Assembly (NCBI GenBank): GCA_964498125.1
Contig: CAZCGE010000116.1
Location: forward strand, 1-34,480
Source of the DNA: CAMDBL01 sp964498125
GTDB lineage: Bacteria > Pseudomonadota > Alphaproteobacteria > Rhizobiales > Hyphomicrobiaceae
Direction of reading: 5' to 3'
Length of the DNA stretch: 34,480 nucleotides
Part shown: positions 13,941 through 22,379 of the stretch, piece after piece
Numbering within the stretch: the first letter of the stretch is position 1
Layout: each line of letters starts with the position of its first letter
Position numbers and translations under genes: made by a program
Notes under the pieces: model-generated
What the model was told of the DNA's origin: nothing
Seen by the model: only the letters and a program-made list of their open reading frames with translations
Databases searched by the model: none

Positions 13941-14411
13941 TCATTTCCCCTTGGCCTTGGCCCGTGGCGGGCCGGCGGCGATGGCCTTTTTCAGGTCGTC
14001 GAGTTCCTCGCATCCTTGCGGACACAGTTTCTGCAAGTGGGCGAGTTGCTCCCTGGCGTTCGCCATCATGTTGGTCTTGACGTACAGCTCGCCCAGGTAC
14101 TCGCGCGCACCCTTGTGGTTGGGATCGAGCGCCAGAGCCTTGTCGTAAAAGCGAAAGGCCTCGTCGTGAGAGCCGACATTGCGCAGGCTGAACGCAAGCA
14201 GATTGTAAGCATCCGCATTGGCCGTCTTGTTGGTGATCACGGCCAGATCGGCGATGGCGCTAGCCCAGTCCTTGGCCTTGATCTTGGCGCGCACCGCCGT
14301 CAGATCGACATTACCCGGCGGTGGCCGTGCCTCCTCCTGCGTGTCGACCGCGGCAGCCGGCTGCGGCATCACCGCAAGGACAGCCGCTACAAGCACAATG
14401 CCAAACCGCAT
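13941..14411 (-). CDS. secreted tetratricopeptide-repeat protein
   Basis: A 156-residue protein with a signal peptide (MRFGIVLVAAVLAVMPQPAAA). About two and a half TPR units follow: DWASAIADLAVITNKTANADAYNLLAFSLRNVGSHDEAFRFYDKAL and DPNHKGAREYLGELYVKTNMMANAREQLAHL. A C-terminal Cys pair (LCPQGCEE) could form a disulfide, as expected for a periplasmic protein. TPRs bind peptides, so this is probably an adaptor. The ATG at 14411 is spaced best from GAGG; an ATG two codons earlier (14417) is possible. The gene is convergent with the HpaB gene, the stops being three bases apart. Confidence 0.8.
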   Translation of the reverse strand: MRFGIVLVAAVLAVMPQPAAAVDTQEEARPPPGNVDLTAVRAKIKAKDWASAIADLAVITNKTANADAYNLLAFSLRNVGSHDEAFRFYDKALALDPNHKGAREYLGELYVKTNMMANAREQLAHLQKLCPQGCEELDDLKKAIAAGPPRAKAKGK

Positions 14412-14506
14412 CGCCATGCTCCTCTGGAACCCGGCTCTTCTGGAACCTGGCATATCGTATCCGCGTGGCCCGACAATCTTGTGACAGCCTGCCATGCCAC
14501 GGCCGT

Positions 14507-14950
14507 TCATCGCCGATATTGCACGAAAGGTGACTTGGTTGCCAACCTGTCATAGAGCGTGCGTGCGCGCGTGTTGAACTCCTGCGTCGCCCAGTAGGTG
14601 CGCGTTGCTCCGCGCTGATCCGCCTCGCGATAGGTGGCTTCGATCAGGGCTCGGCCGGCCCCGCGACCACGCACTGCCGGATCGACAAACAGGTCCTCCA
14701 GGTAGCAGTACCAGGTCGGCGACCACGTCGAGCGATGCAGCAGCACGTGCGCGATGCCAATGGCTGGTCCGGCGCCTTCGACCGCCACCAGACCAATGTG
14801 ACAGTCCGCCTCGCCGCTCATCAGGCGTTGCCACGTCAGCTCGACCACATCGTCGGCGACATTGGCCTGGTAGAAGGCGATGTAGCCCTTGAACAGGGCC
14901 AGCCATCGCACCTTGTCGTCTGCCTGCAGCCGCCGCACCTGGATGTCCAC
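14507..14950 (-). CDS. GNAT-family N-acetyltransferase
   Basis: A 147-residue single-domain acetyltransferase. The acetyl-CoA-binding motif is YLEDLFVDPAVRGRGAGRAL (82-101), containing the R-G-x-G-x-G/A loop. TYWATQEFNTRARTLYDRLA forms the C-terminal strand and helix with the conserved Asn and Tyr. The substrate cannot be predicted. It lies just upstream of the TPR gene on the same strand, with 95 bases between them, and 21 bases downstream of mgtE, so it could be cotranscribed with mgtE. Confidence 0.85.
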   Translation of the reverse strand: MDIQVRRLQADDKVRWLALFKGYIAFYQANVADDVVELTWQRLMSGEADCHIGLVAVEGAGPAIGIAHVLLHRSTWSPTWYCYLEDLFVDPAVRGRGAGRALIEATYREADQRGATRTYWATQEFNTRARTLYDRLATKSPFVQYRR

Positions 14951-14971
14951 GCTCGCCTCCCGACCACACGC

Positions 14972-16351
14972 CTACAACAGCCAGAGACTGGCCAGCCCCA
15001 GGAACGCCAGGAACCCCGTGACGTCGGTGATCATGGTCACGAACACACCAGACGCCGGGGCAGGATCCAAATCGAAGCGATGGAAGGTCAGCGGGATCAG
15101 GATGCCGGCGAGCGCCGCCGCCAGCATATTGACGATCATCGCCGCGCCGATCACCCCGCCGAGCGTCCCCGACCCGAACCAGACGAAAACCACCGCCGCC
15201 ATGATCACCGATAGAACCAGGCCGTTGAACAGGCCGACCACCGTCTCGCGCGTGATCACGCGCGGCGCATTCACCCGGCCAAGACTGTTGGTGGCCAGCG
15301 CCCGCACCGTGACAGCCATGGTCTGCGTACCGGCATTGCCGCCCGTCGAGGCGACAATCGGCATCAGCACGGCGAGCGACACCATCTGCTCGATGGTCGC
15401 ATCGAATTGCTTGATCACCAGCGAGGCCAGCAGCGCCGTGCCCAGATTGATGATCAGCCACGGCAGCCGGCTCTGCAGCGTGCGCGATACGGTATCGGCC
15501 AGCCGCTCATCGCCGACGCCAGCCAACGCCAGCATGTCCTCGTTGGCCTCGTCCTGGATGACGTCGACGATGTCGTCGACGGTGATGACGCCGACCAGGC
15601 GGCTGTTGTCGTCGACGACTGGGGCGGAACTCAAGTCATAGCGGGAAAATTGTTGGGCGACCTCGGCCTTGTCGGTGGTGGCCAGGACCACGTGGCGGTC
15701 TTTCTCCATGATGTCGGCGATGGACACCACGCGTTTGGTGCGCAGCAAGCGCGACAACGCCACCGAGCCCAGCACGCGATAGGTCGGGTCGACGACGAAA
15801 ATATCCGAAAAGGCGTCGGGCAAATCGGCGGTCTCGCGCATGTAGTCGATCACTTGCCCAACCGTCCAGAACGGCGCCACCGCGACCAGATCGGCACTCA
15901 TGAGACGGCCGGCGGTGTCCTCGGGATAGTCGAGCACGCGCTCCAGGGCGGCGCGTTCGCTGGTTGGCACCTGCGCCAGAATCTCGGCTTTGTCGCTGTC
16001 CTCGAGGTTCTCGATGACGTAGGCGGCGTCATCGGCCTCGAGCTCGCTGACGGCCCGCGCCAGCAGCTCATTGGGGAGTGCCTCGGACAACTGGTCGCGA
16101 ACCACCTCGTCGAGTTCGGACAGCACCTCGTAATCGAAGCTCGTGCCCAGCGCCTGAATCAGCGCGACACGCTCCTCGGCGGCCAGCAGCTCGATAAGAT
16201 CGGCAAGGTCGGGTGGCCGCAGGTCTGCGACGAGATGCCGTGCCCTGGTAGTATCCCCGCTGCCGAGGGCCAGCGAAACCGCGCCGACGAGCTCAGGGCT
16301 CGACGCCCGCTCGCCATCTTCGCTGCGCACGTTTTCGTTCGCCTCGGCCAT
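14972..16351 (-). CDS. mgtE: magnesium transporter/channel MgtE
   Basis: A 459-residue MgtE. The cytoplasmic N domain of helical repeats spans about 20-145. Two CBS domains (about 146-207 and 208-268) sense Mg2+ and gate the pore. The membrane domain with five helices starts near 297 and carries the conserved pore motif PIVASTGGNAGTQ (331-343) and DPAPASGVFVTMITDVTGF (429-447), which shape the ion-selective path. It imports Mg2+ when internal Mg2+ is low. The ATG at 16351 is chosen over upstream in-frame starts by homology and a GAGCGGA site. Length is typical. Confidence 0.95.
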   Translation of the reverse strand: MAEANENVRSEDGERASSPELVGAVSLALGSGDTTRARHLVADLRPPDLADLIELLAAEERVALIQALGTSFDYEVLSELDEVVRDQLSEALPNELLARAVSELEADDAAYVIENLEDSDKAEILAQVPTSERAALERVLDYPEDTAGRLMSADLVAVAPFWTVGQVIDYMRETADLPDAFSDIFVVDPTYRVLGSVALSRLLRTKRVVSIADIMEKDRHVVLATTDKAEVAQQFSRYDLSSAPVVDDNSRLVGVITVDDIVDVIQDEANEDMLALAGVGDERLADTVSRTLQSRLPWLIINLGTALLASLVIKQFDATIEQMVSLAVLMPIVASTGGNAGTQTMAVTVRALATNSLGRVNAPRVITRETVVGLFNGLVLSVIMAAVVFVWFGSGTLGGVIGAAMIVNMLAAALAGILIPLTFHRFDLDPAPASGVFVTMITDVTGFLAFLGLASLWLL

Positions 16352-16590
16352 GTCCGCTCTACTCTCGGTCTGCCGCCCCGCACTTGCCTTAAAACCACCA
16401 TCGACTCGGGCCAGTTGACAGCGCCTTAGCATAGGGCGCCGGCCAGGGACACCGCTTGGCGGAGTGACGCGCGGCATTGCGCACTTTGCCTCGGGCCGGC
16501 CATCGCTGCTATGGCGATGCGGGCGGAAGGGGTTGAACCCGGCGCACCGGATTATGGCCGGCGACACCGTACTGAGGGGGCCGACAGCCG

Positions 16591-17568
16591 ATGCGTGCCG
16601 TGATTTTACTGCTGGCCGGGTTGCTGCTCGCCGCATCGACGCCCGCCGTAGCCCAGTCGGCGGGTGAGCCCTGCCAGGGCCGCCGGGGTTTGGGCGTCTC
16701 GCGCGTCCTGGAAATCGACACGTCGGGCGCGCCAAGGTATGGCCACCAACAATACAAGGACCTTTCCATCCTTGCCGACGGCGAAGTGGTGCTGACCTTC
16801 GATGACGGTCCCTTGCGCCCCTACACGCGGCCCGTGCTCGATGCGCTGGCCGCCCATTGCACCAAGGCCACCTTCTTCATGGTCGGGCGCATGGCCGTCT
16901 CCGACCCGGAACTGGTGCGCGAGATCGCCAAGCGCGGCCACACGATCGGCACGCATACCTGGTCACACCAGAACCTGCGCACCATTGGCGCGGTCGCCGC
17001 GCGCCACGAGATCGAACTGGGCATCAGCGCGGTCCAGCGTGCCGTCGGCGCGCCCATCGCCCCCTTCTTCCGCTTCCCCTACCTCGCTGATCCAGCGCAT
17101 GCGCAGACCTACCTGCAGTCGCGCAATATCGCCATCTTCTCGATCGAGGTGGACGGCTACGATTATCGCACGCCGGAACCCGACGACGTCTATCGCAACG
17201 TCATGTCGCAGATCACCGCCCAGAAAAAGGGCATCATCCTCTTCCATGACATCCAGCCGTCGACCGCGGGGTCCTTGCGCCGCATTCTCGACAGCCTCGA
17301 AGCCAGGAAATTCAAGGTCGTGCATCTCGTGCCGCAGTCGCAGGCCAAGACCCTGGCAGCCTTCGACGCGATGGCCGACAAGGAATTCCGCCAACGCAAA
17401 TCCCTGGTCGCCGCTCAACCCTTGGCGCCGCGCTCCATGGTGTGGCCGATGGGACCCGCGCCGCCGCCGCCCGCCGGAATAGCGGCGGAGGCCACCTTGC
17501 CGGCTGCCAAGCCCACCAGCAAACGGCCAAGCGAAGCCGACTGGCAGCAGCGCGTTTTCGAGCGTTGA
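16591..17568 (+). CDS. secreted polysaccharide deacetylase, NodB-like (copy 1)
   Basis: A 325-residue carbohydrate esterase 4 enzyme with a signal peptide (cleavage near AVA-Q at 21). NodB-homology motifs: TFDDGP (69-74) with the catalytic base D71 and metal ligand D72, THTWSH (121-126) giving ligands H122 and H126, RFPY (161-164), and ILFHDI (216-221) with catalytic H219. It removes acetyl groups from N-acetylglucosamine polymers, perhaps peptidoglycan or an exopolysaccharide, in the periplasm. The last 60 or so residues are Pro/Ala-rich and unlikely to be folded. GAGGGGG precedes the ATG. Tandem with a paralogue at 17735. Confidence 0.9.
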   Translation: MRAVILLLAGLLLAASTPAVAQSAGEPCQGRRGLGVSRVLEIDTSGAPRYGHQQYKDLSILADGEVVLTFDDGPLRPYTRPVLDALAAHCTKATFFMVGRMAVSDPELVREIAKRGHTIGTHTWSHQNLRTIGAVAARHEIELGISAVQRAVGAPIAPFFRFPYLADPAHAQTYLQSRNIAIFSIEVDGYDYRTPEPDDVYRNVMSQITAQKKGIILFHDIQPSTAGSLRRILDSLEARKFKVVHLVPQSQAKTLAAFDAMADKEFRQRKSLVAAQPLAPRSMVWPMGPAPPPPAGIAAEATLPAAKPTSKRPSEADWQQRVFER

Positions 17569-17734
17569 GAGCTGCAGGACATCAACTGTGCCAAGTGCGC
17601 GGGGTGCCTCGGCTGGCCGGTTTGCCACGGCCGTGGCGACATTTGCCGCTGGTCGCGGAGTAGCCTTGCCTGGACCTGGCAAATAACTCATCCTCGACGT
17701 CATGTCAGCGATCCCCAACCTCACGCACCGGGCC

Positions 17735-18841
17735 ATGCGCAAAGCAATCGCCATACTCGCGCTCGCGTCCCTCTCGATGGGCGCGCCCGTCGCGGCAGAG
17801 CCCAATTGCCACGGCCAGAAGCCGGCGTTGGGAGTATCGCGCAGCATCGCCATCGACGCCACGAATGGCCCGATCTATGGCGACATCACCAAGGCCGCCA
17901 AGGAGCCGAGTTTTCTCGCGGCCAAGGAGGTGGTGCTGACCTTCGACGACGGCCCGATGCCGTGGATCACCAGTTCGATCCTCGAGTCGCTGGACCGGCA
18001 CTGTGCAAAGGCCACCTTCTTCTCCGTCGGCCGCATGGCTCTGGCCTATCCGGAGACGACCCGCGAGATCGTCCGCCGCGGCCATACCCTGGGCGCACAT
18101 ACCTGGTCCCATCCCCTCAACATCACCCTGCTCAGGCCGGATCGCTCGATTACGGAAATCGAACGTGGCTTTGCCGCGATCTCGCTGGCGGCCGGCCGGC
18201 CAATCGCTCCGTTCTTTCGCTTCCCGGGGCTGAGCGACTCCGCGCTGCTGCTGGCCCACCTGCAATCGCGTGGCATCGCCAGTTTCACGGTCGATGTGGT
18301 CAGCAACGACAGCTATATCGGCGATTGGCAGCGCTTGTCCCGGCTCACCCTGCAACGAATCGAGTCCCGCCAGGGCGGCATTGTGCTGTTCCATGATATC
18401 AAGTCGTCGACGGCCAAAGCCCTGCCCACGATCCTTGCCGAACTTGCCGCGCGCGGCTATCGGGTGGTGCATATCAAGCCCACTAGGCCCGTGGCGCCGG
18501 TGACGACCTACGATGCCGAACTGGGCGCCATTCTGTCCAAGGCCGAGATAGCCGCCGGCTCGCGCAAAGCCTTGATGCCGTTTTTCGGCTCGGCCAGCAC
18601 GGTGCGCCCCGAACCCGTCGACGAACAGCCTGCGGCGCGGCTCACGGCCGATGCCAAACCCAGGGGCTTGGCAGCCCTGCCCCCGACGTCGGCGACGAAG
18701 GCGCAAAAATCCGCCGTCCGCCAGGCGCCCGTCGGGCAAGATGTTTCGTCCTGGTCGAGTGGCCCGACAGAGGCGACGGAGTATGAGATAGTTCAGCGCA
18801 AACGTGCGCGCCGCTCCCTGCGCCCCTCCGACAGTCCATGA
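17735..18841 (+). CDS. secreted polysaccharide deacetylase, NodB-like (copy 2)
   Basis: A 368-residue paralogue of the preceding gene. A signal peptide (MRKAIAILALASLSMGAPVAA) is followed by CHGQKPALGVSRSIAIDA, which also matches copy 1 (CQGRRGLGVSRVLEIDT). NodB motifs are TFDDGP (69-74), AHTWSH (121-126), RFPG (162-165) and VLFHDI (217-222) with H220. All metal and catalytic residues are kept. The C-terminal 110 residues are long, low-complexity and differ from copy 1. An upstream in-frame ATG at 17702 is possible; neither start has a strong binding site, and 17735 gives a normal signal peptide. Same strand as copy 1 with 166 bases between, so a joint transcript is plausible. Confidence 0.88.
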   Translation: MRKAIAILALASLSMGAPVAAEPNCHGQKPALGVSRSIAIDATNGPIYGDITKAAKEPSFLAAKEVVLTFDDGPMPWITSSILESLDRHCAKATFFSVGRMALAYPETTREIVRRGHTLGAHTWSHPLNITLLRPDRSITEIERGFAAISLAAGRPIAPFFRFPGLSDSALLLAHLQSRGIASFTVDVVSNDSYIGDWQRLSRLTLQRIESRQGGIVLFHDIKSSTAKALPTILAELAARGYRVVHIKPTRPVAPVTTYDAELGAILSKAEIAAGSRKALMPFFGSASTVRPEPVDEQPAARLTADAKPRGLAALPPTSATKAQKSAVRQAPVGQDVSSWSSGPTEATEYEIVQRKRARRSLRPSDSP

Positions 18842-18863
18842 CCAAAGGCCTCGACGATCGGGC

Positions 18864-19088
18864 CTATTTCTTGCGCAGGCAGCTGTTCAGACACCCCTGC
18901 AGCTGGCCGTCGCAGCTCGGACTGCCCCTGGTCGCCACCCGGCACTGGCTGTGCGCAGCGCGACACTGCGCGATGCAACTCGGATTGCCCTGAGCCAACA
19001 TCACGCCGCCACCTTGCGACACAGCTTCGCCCGCCGACGCGAGGCCGGCAGTGAGGAGTGCGAGCAGGATCAGGCAACGGCGCGGCAC
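18864..19088 (-). CDS. small exported cysteine-rich protein
   Basis: A protein of about 74 residues starting at a GTG preceded by AGGGAG nine bases upstream. The N-terminus (LILLALLTAGLASAGEA) is a signal peptide. The mature part has six cysteines in a short span, PSCIAQCRAAHSQCRV and SPSCDGQLQGCLNSCLRKK, spaced in a C-x3-C-x6-C pattern twice, which suggests a disulfide-linked helical hairpin. An ATG at 19151 in the same frame would add 21 residues without a better signal peptide. Function unknown; it is convergent with the deacetylase gene. Confidence 0.65.
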   Translation of the reverse strand: MPRRCLILLALLTAGLASAGEAVSQGGGVMLAQGNPSCIAQCRAAHSQCRVATRGSPSCDGQLQGCLNSCLRKK

Positions 19089-19241
19089 AGTGGCAATCTC
19101 CCTGTCGACAAAGGCCAGGCTTCCCTTCACCGGCGGCCTGCCGAGCGTCATGGCGCCGGATTTACGCGAGCCACAATGAACGTGGCCTGAACCCGATGCC
19201 GCGACGGGCTCCAGCCAAGGCTGGTCCTAACAAGGTTGGCC

Positions 19242-20624
19242 CTAAAATGCGTATTCTTCGAAAATCGGTTCGACTTTGCCGCCCCAGACGCCGTGATACC
19301 GCTCGAGCAATTCATCGGCCGGCGTGCGCCCGCTGGCAACAAAGCCCTGCAACGGCTCGAGATACATCGTTTCGTCCCGGCCCGCGCCGTCGCGGCGCCG
19401 TCGATTTTTCAGCCCGAGGGCGGCGATCTCCAAGACCTGCCCGGCGATCGCCTGCACGGTGCTCTTGCGGAATGGGGTCTGCAGCGCGAGGCGGGGCGTG
19501 CCGTCGCGCAGCGCCTGTCGTTCCTCGCTGGTCCAGTCCTTGACCAGATCCCAGGCGGCGTCCAACGCCTGGCGGTCATACAGCAGCCCCACCCAAAATG
19601 CCGGCAACGCACAAATGCGCCGCCACCGTCCGCCGTCGGCGCCGCGCATCTCCAGGAAGCGTTTCAGGCGCACCTCGGGGAACAGCGTCGTCAAGTGGTC
19701 CGACCAGTCGTCCAGCGTCGGCAGCTCGCCCGGCATCTGCGGCAATCGACCGGCCATAAAATCGCGGAACGACGCGCCGGCGGCATCGATATAGCGGCCC
19801 GAGCGGTAGACGAAATAAATCGGCACATCGAGCGCGTAATCGACATACCGCTCATAGCCCATGCCGGGCTCGAACACGAACGGCAGCATGCCTGTGCGGT
19901 TGAGGTCGGTGTCGCGCCACACTTCGCTGCGCATCGATTTGAAGCCGTTGGGCTTGCCCTCGGTGAACGGTGAACAGGCGAACAGCGCGGTAGCAATAGG
20001 CTGCAAAGCCAAGCTGACGCGGAACTTCTTGACCATGTCGGCTTCATCGGCGAAGTCGAGGTTCACTTGCACCGTGCAGGTGCGATACATCATGTCCAGT
20101 CCGCGCTTGCCGACCATCGGCATGTAGCGGGTCATCACGTCATAGCGCTGCTTGGGCATGCGCGGCATGTCGGCCAGTTTGGACTTGGGTGTGAAGCCGA
20201 CGCCGAGAAAGCCGAGGCGGAGATGCTGGGCAACGTCCAGCACCTCGTCGAGATGGGTCTGCGTCTCGGCCGCCGTCTCGTGCATGGTTTTGACCGGGGC
20301 GCCCGACAGTTCGAACTGACCGCCGGGTTCCAGGCTGATGGCGCCGCCCGCCTCGCCCTCGGGCCGGCTGAGCGCGATGATGTTGTCGCCCTCCATCACC
20401 GGCTGCCAGTGGTACTTCTCGATCAGCGCCTGCATCAGCGCGCGAATACCATGCGGGCCGTCGTAGGGCACCGGGGCCAGCGTCTGCGTATCGAACACGA
20501 ACTTTTCGTGCTCCGTGCCGATCAGCCACCCGTCCGCCGGCTTGCAGCCGTCCGCGATCCAGCCGACGAGATCCTCGCGCGAACGCACGGTCGGACTTGG
20601 GGCGCCATCCTGGCGTGTCGACAT
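19242..20624 (-). CDS. gshA: glutamate-cysteine ligase, plant/alphaproteobacterial type
   Basis: A 460-residue ligase of the GCS2/plant type that joins glutamate and cysteine with ATP, the first step of glutathione synthesis in the cytoplasm. Signatures are GTEHEKFVF (36-44), ISLEPGGQFELSGAP (96-110) and YRTCTVQVNLDF (180-191), then FTEGKPNGFKSMRSEVWRDTD. Length matches the 450-460 residues of this type; E. coli GshA is unrelated in sequence. The ATG at 20624 is placed by homology and a GGGAAG site. No glutathione synthase gene is in the window. Confidence 0.93.
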   Translation of the reverse strand: MSTRQDGAPSPTVRSREDLVGWIADGCKPADGWLIGTEHEKFVFDTQTLAPVPYDGPHGIRALMQALIEKYHWQPVMEGDNIIALSRPEGEAGGAISLEPGGQFELSGAPVKTMHETAAETQTHLDEVLDVAQHLRLGFLGVGFTPKSKLADMPRMPKQRYDVMTRYMPMVGKRGLDMMYRTCTVQVNLDFADEADMVKKFRVSLALQPIATALFACSPFTEGKPNGFKSMRSEVWRDTDLNRTGMLPFVFEPGMGYERYVDYALDVPIYFVYRSGRYIDAAGASFRDFMAGRLPQMPGELPTLDDWSDHLTTLFPEVRLKRFLEMRGADGGRWRRICALPAFWVGLLYDRQALDAAWDLVKDWTSEERQALRDGTPRLALQTPFRKSTVQAIAGQVLEIAALGLKNRRRRDGAGRDETMYLEPLQGFVASGRTPADELLERYHGVWGGKVEPIFEEYAF

Positions 20625-20775
20625 GCAGAGCTTCCCGGGCGTTACTGATTTCTGATCGCAAGTGAGGCCACACGCCCTGTTTCCGGGCAAAGCCACGCCG
20701 CATTTATGGCTGTCCTGCCACCGCCGCACAAGCTGCGCAACCAGCGACTGCGCGGTGCTGCTTCTCACATCTGCG

Positions 20776-21069
20776 TCAGGGCGACCTGCGGGCCGACCAG
20801 AACCCGACCGCTGCCCAGACGAGACCGAGCCCAAGTTGCATGACAAACAGCCCTGCCTCGCCGCCGAGGCCTTGCGCCGGCAGCAGCTTGAGGAACGCCG
20901 CGGCCCACACCAGGGCGCCGCCCGACAGCGCCGCCACGAACGCCACCACGATCAGCTTCTGCCACTGGTCCGCCGCGCGCCCCATCAGGAGGCCGACCAG
21001 GATGACGGCCGGGTTCAGGAGCGCGATCAACACGAGCGAGGCGGGGTCGAAGGGCTGCAGCGCTGGCAT
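20776..21069 (-). CDS. small membrane protein coupled to the chorismate-mutase-like gene
   Basis: A 97-residue protein with three hydrophobic helices: SLVLIALLNPAVILVGLLMG, LIVVAFVAALSGGALVWAAAFL and AGLFVMQLGLGLVWAAVGFW. Its ribosome binding site AAGGAG overlaps the last codons of the upstream gene, seven bases before this ATG, so translation is coupled. No family with known function is recognised, but such proteins occur in Rhizobiales genomes. Confidence 0.75.
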   Translation of the reverse strand: MPALQPFDPASLVLIALLNPAVILVGLLMGRAADQWQKLIVVAFVAALSGGALVWAAAFLKLLPAQGLGGEAGLFVMQLGLGLVWAAVGFWSARRSP

Positions 21070-21076
21070 CGTCCCG

Positions 21077-21403
21077 TCACTCCTTGCTCGCCTTCGCCTC
21101 GAGCCTGTCGCGCAGTTTCTCTTCCTCGTACTGGATGAACCAGCCGATCATCTGCCGCCACAAGGCCTCGCACAGATCCGGCGGCACGCCCTTGGCTTCG
21201 GCATTGGCCCGCACCTTGTCGATGACCTGCTGGTTGCGCCAGGGCACGTTGGCGGCGGCCTGCTCGCCGAGCTTGATCTGCCAGGCGCGCTCCACATAGC
21301 CGAAGCGCTCGGCGATGAGATCGACCAGCGCACTGTCGACGCGGTCGATCTGCGTGCGCACTTCGGTCATGTCGCGGCAATCGGACGGCGGACGTGGGGG
21401 CAT
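21077..21403 (-). CDS. chorismate mutase-like protein (AroQ fold)
   Basis: A 108-residue all-helical protein of the AroQ/chorismate-mutase family: MTEVRTQIDRVDSALVDLIA and the RFGYVERAWQIK helix, then VPWRNQQVIDKVRANAEAKG and LWRQMIGWFIQYEEEKLRDR. The R, K, D/W-R and Q/E residues expected at the active site (about R16, R34-K41, R55, E97) are present by eye. Members convert chorismate to prephenate or split isochorismate (PchB), and the two cannot be separated here. The ATG at 21403 (GGAG upstream) is preferred to 21370. A repetitive element lies 37 bases upstream. Confidence 0.8.
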   Translation of the reverse strand: MPPRPPSDCRDMTEVRTQIDRVDSALVDLIAERFGYVERAWQIKLGEQAAANVPWRNQQVIDKVRANAEAKGVPPDLCEALWRQMIGWFIQYEEEKLRDRLEAKASKE

Positions 21404-21439
21404 GAGTGTGGCTCCGGGATGTGGCGGTACTGGTGCTTT

Positions 21440-21500
21440 GAGCATTTTCCGCCAAAGTGGGCACCGGTTTGGCTTGGAAAATGCGACAAACAAAGGACTA
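21440..21500. repeat. 61-bp interspersed palindromic element, copy 2
   Basis: Inverted copy of the element at 4381-4441 with 57 of 61 bases equal. The arms are GCATTTTCC and GGAAAATGC, the centre is GCACCGGTT and the tail AAAGGACTA. It sits between the lipoprotein gene (21551-22219) and the chorismate-mutase-like gene, both on the minus strand, where it could mark a transcript end. Confidence 0.8.
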
Positions 21501-21550
21501 GCACGCAGCCCCCATCCTGCAAACGGAGGGCGAGGCCCCGAAGCGGGCAA

Positions 21551-22219
21551 TCAGGAGCACGCCTTCGGCATGTTCTGCACCTTGCCGGTGGCCTTCAATT
21601 CAGCGATTTGGCCGCAACGGTCTTCTTTCTCCTCGGCGGTCAGGGGTTTGCCGGCCCTGATATCCAGCAGCCGCGTCTGCATGCCGGCGAACAGCTTGGG
21701 CCGCTCGTCGCGGAAGCGGTTGAGATCAGCAATCGCCCAATCGCCGACCGCGATCTTGACCTGCCTGCTGCCCCACACCGACTTGAAGGTGATGCGGCCG
21801 ATGTTGACCACCTTGCCCGGCCCCAGGGTGAAGCTGCCCAAAGGCGTCGTGTAGGGACCACCGTCGGTGCCGACACCGACGGAACTTCGCGCACGCCGGC
21901 AGACGTAGCCGAGCACGTGATACTCGCCCGGCTCCAGCTCGGCCTCGGCGGCATTGGCTGTCGTCGCCGGCGCCGCACCGGTCGCCATCAACCTGCGCAC
22001 CATGCGATGGCCATTGCCCTCGCGCACGCCGATCGACAGGAACTGCTGCTTGCAATCCTCGTCGGGCATCGCGAACTGCATCACAACAACGCCGCGTTTT
22101 TTCTCGGCCAGAACCTGGATGGAAGGCTCGATCGGCACGCGCGTGCTCGACCCACAGCCAGTCGTCAGCGCCGCCGCCGACAGCATCAGCGCCGCAATTC
22201 CACGCGCACGTTTCCACAT
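21551..22219 (-). CDS. predicted lipoprotein, paralogue of the next gene
   Basis: A 222-residue protein with a lipobox-like LTTGC (18-22), so probably lipid-anchored at Cys22. The mature domain contains AEAELEPGEYHVLGYVC, a beta-rich region with TLGPGKVVNIGRITFKS, the helical WAIADLNRFRDERPKLFAGM and a C-terminal Cys-bearing tail KVQNMPKACS. The same order of segments occurs in the lipoprotein at 22380-23189. No known family could be named. Same orientation as its paralogue, with a 160-base gap. Confidence 0.8.
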   Translation of the reverse strand: MWKRARGIAALMLSAAALTTGCGSSTRVPIEPSIQVLAEKKRGVVVMQFAMPDEDCKQQFLSIGVREGNGHRMVRRLMATGAAPATTANAAEAELEPGEYHVLGYVCRRARSSVGVGTDGGPYTTPLGSFTLGPGKVVNIGRITFKSVWGSRQVKIAVGDWAIADLNRFRDERPKLFAGMQTRLLDIRAGKPLTAEEKEDRCGQIAELKATGKVQNMPKACS

Positions 22220-22379
22220 GGCCTCTCTCCGTCCCGCAACGGCGTAGCCACTATGCGCGAGAGCAGATCGGTTGAACAGGGGGAAGTCGGCGCGCGACCT
22301 CTCGGGTCACGCTGGGCACCAAATCGGTTTGGCTGACGCGTCCTCCACGACAGCGAGCTGGGGCGATCTTGGCGTTTGT

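Noticed and set aside
14550..15461. Minus-strand frame of 303 residues across the GNAT and mgtE genes
   Set aside because: It overlaps two well supported genes in another frame and has no family resemblance.
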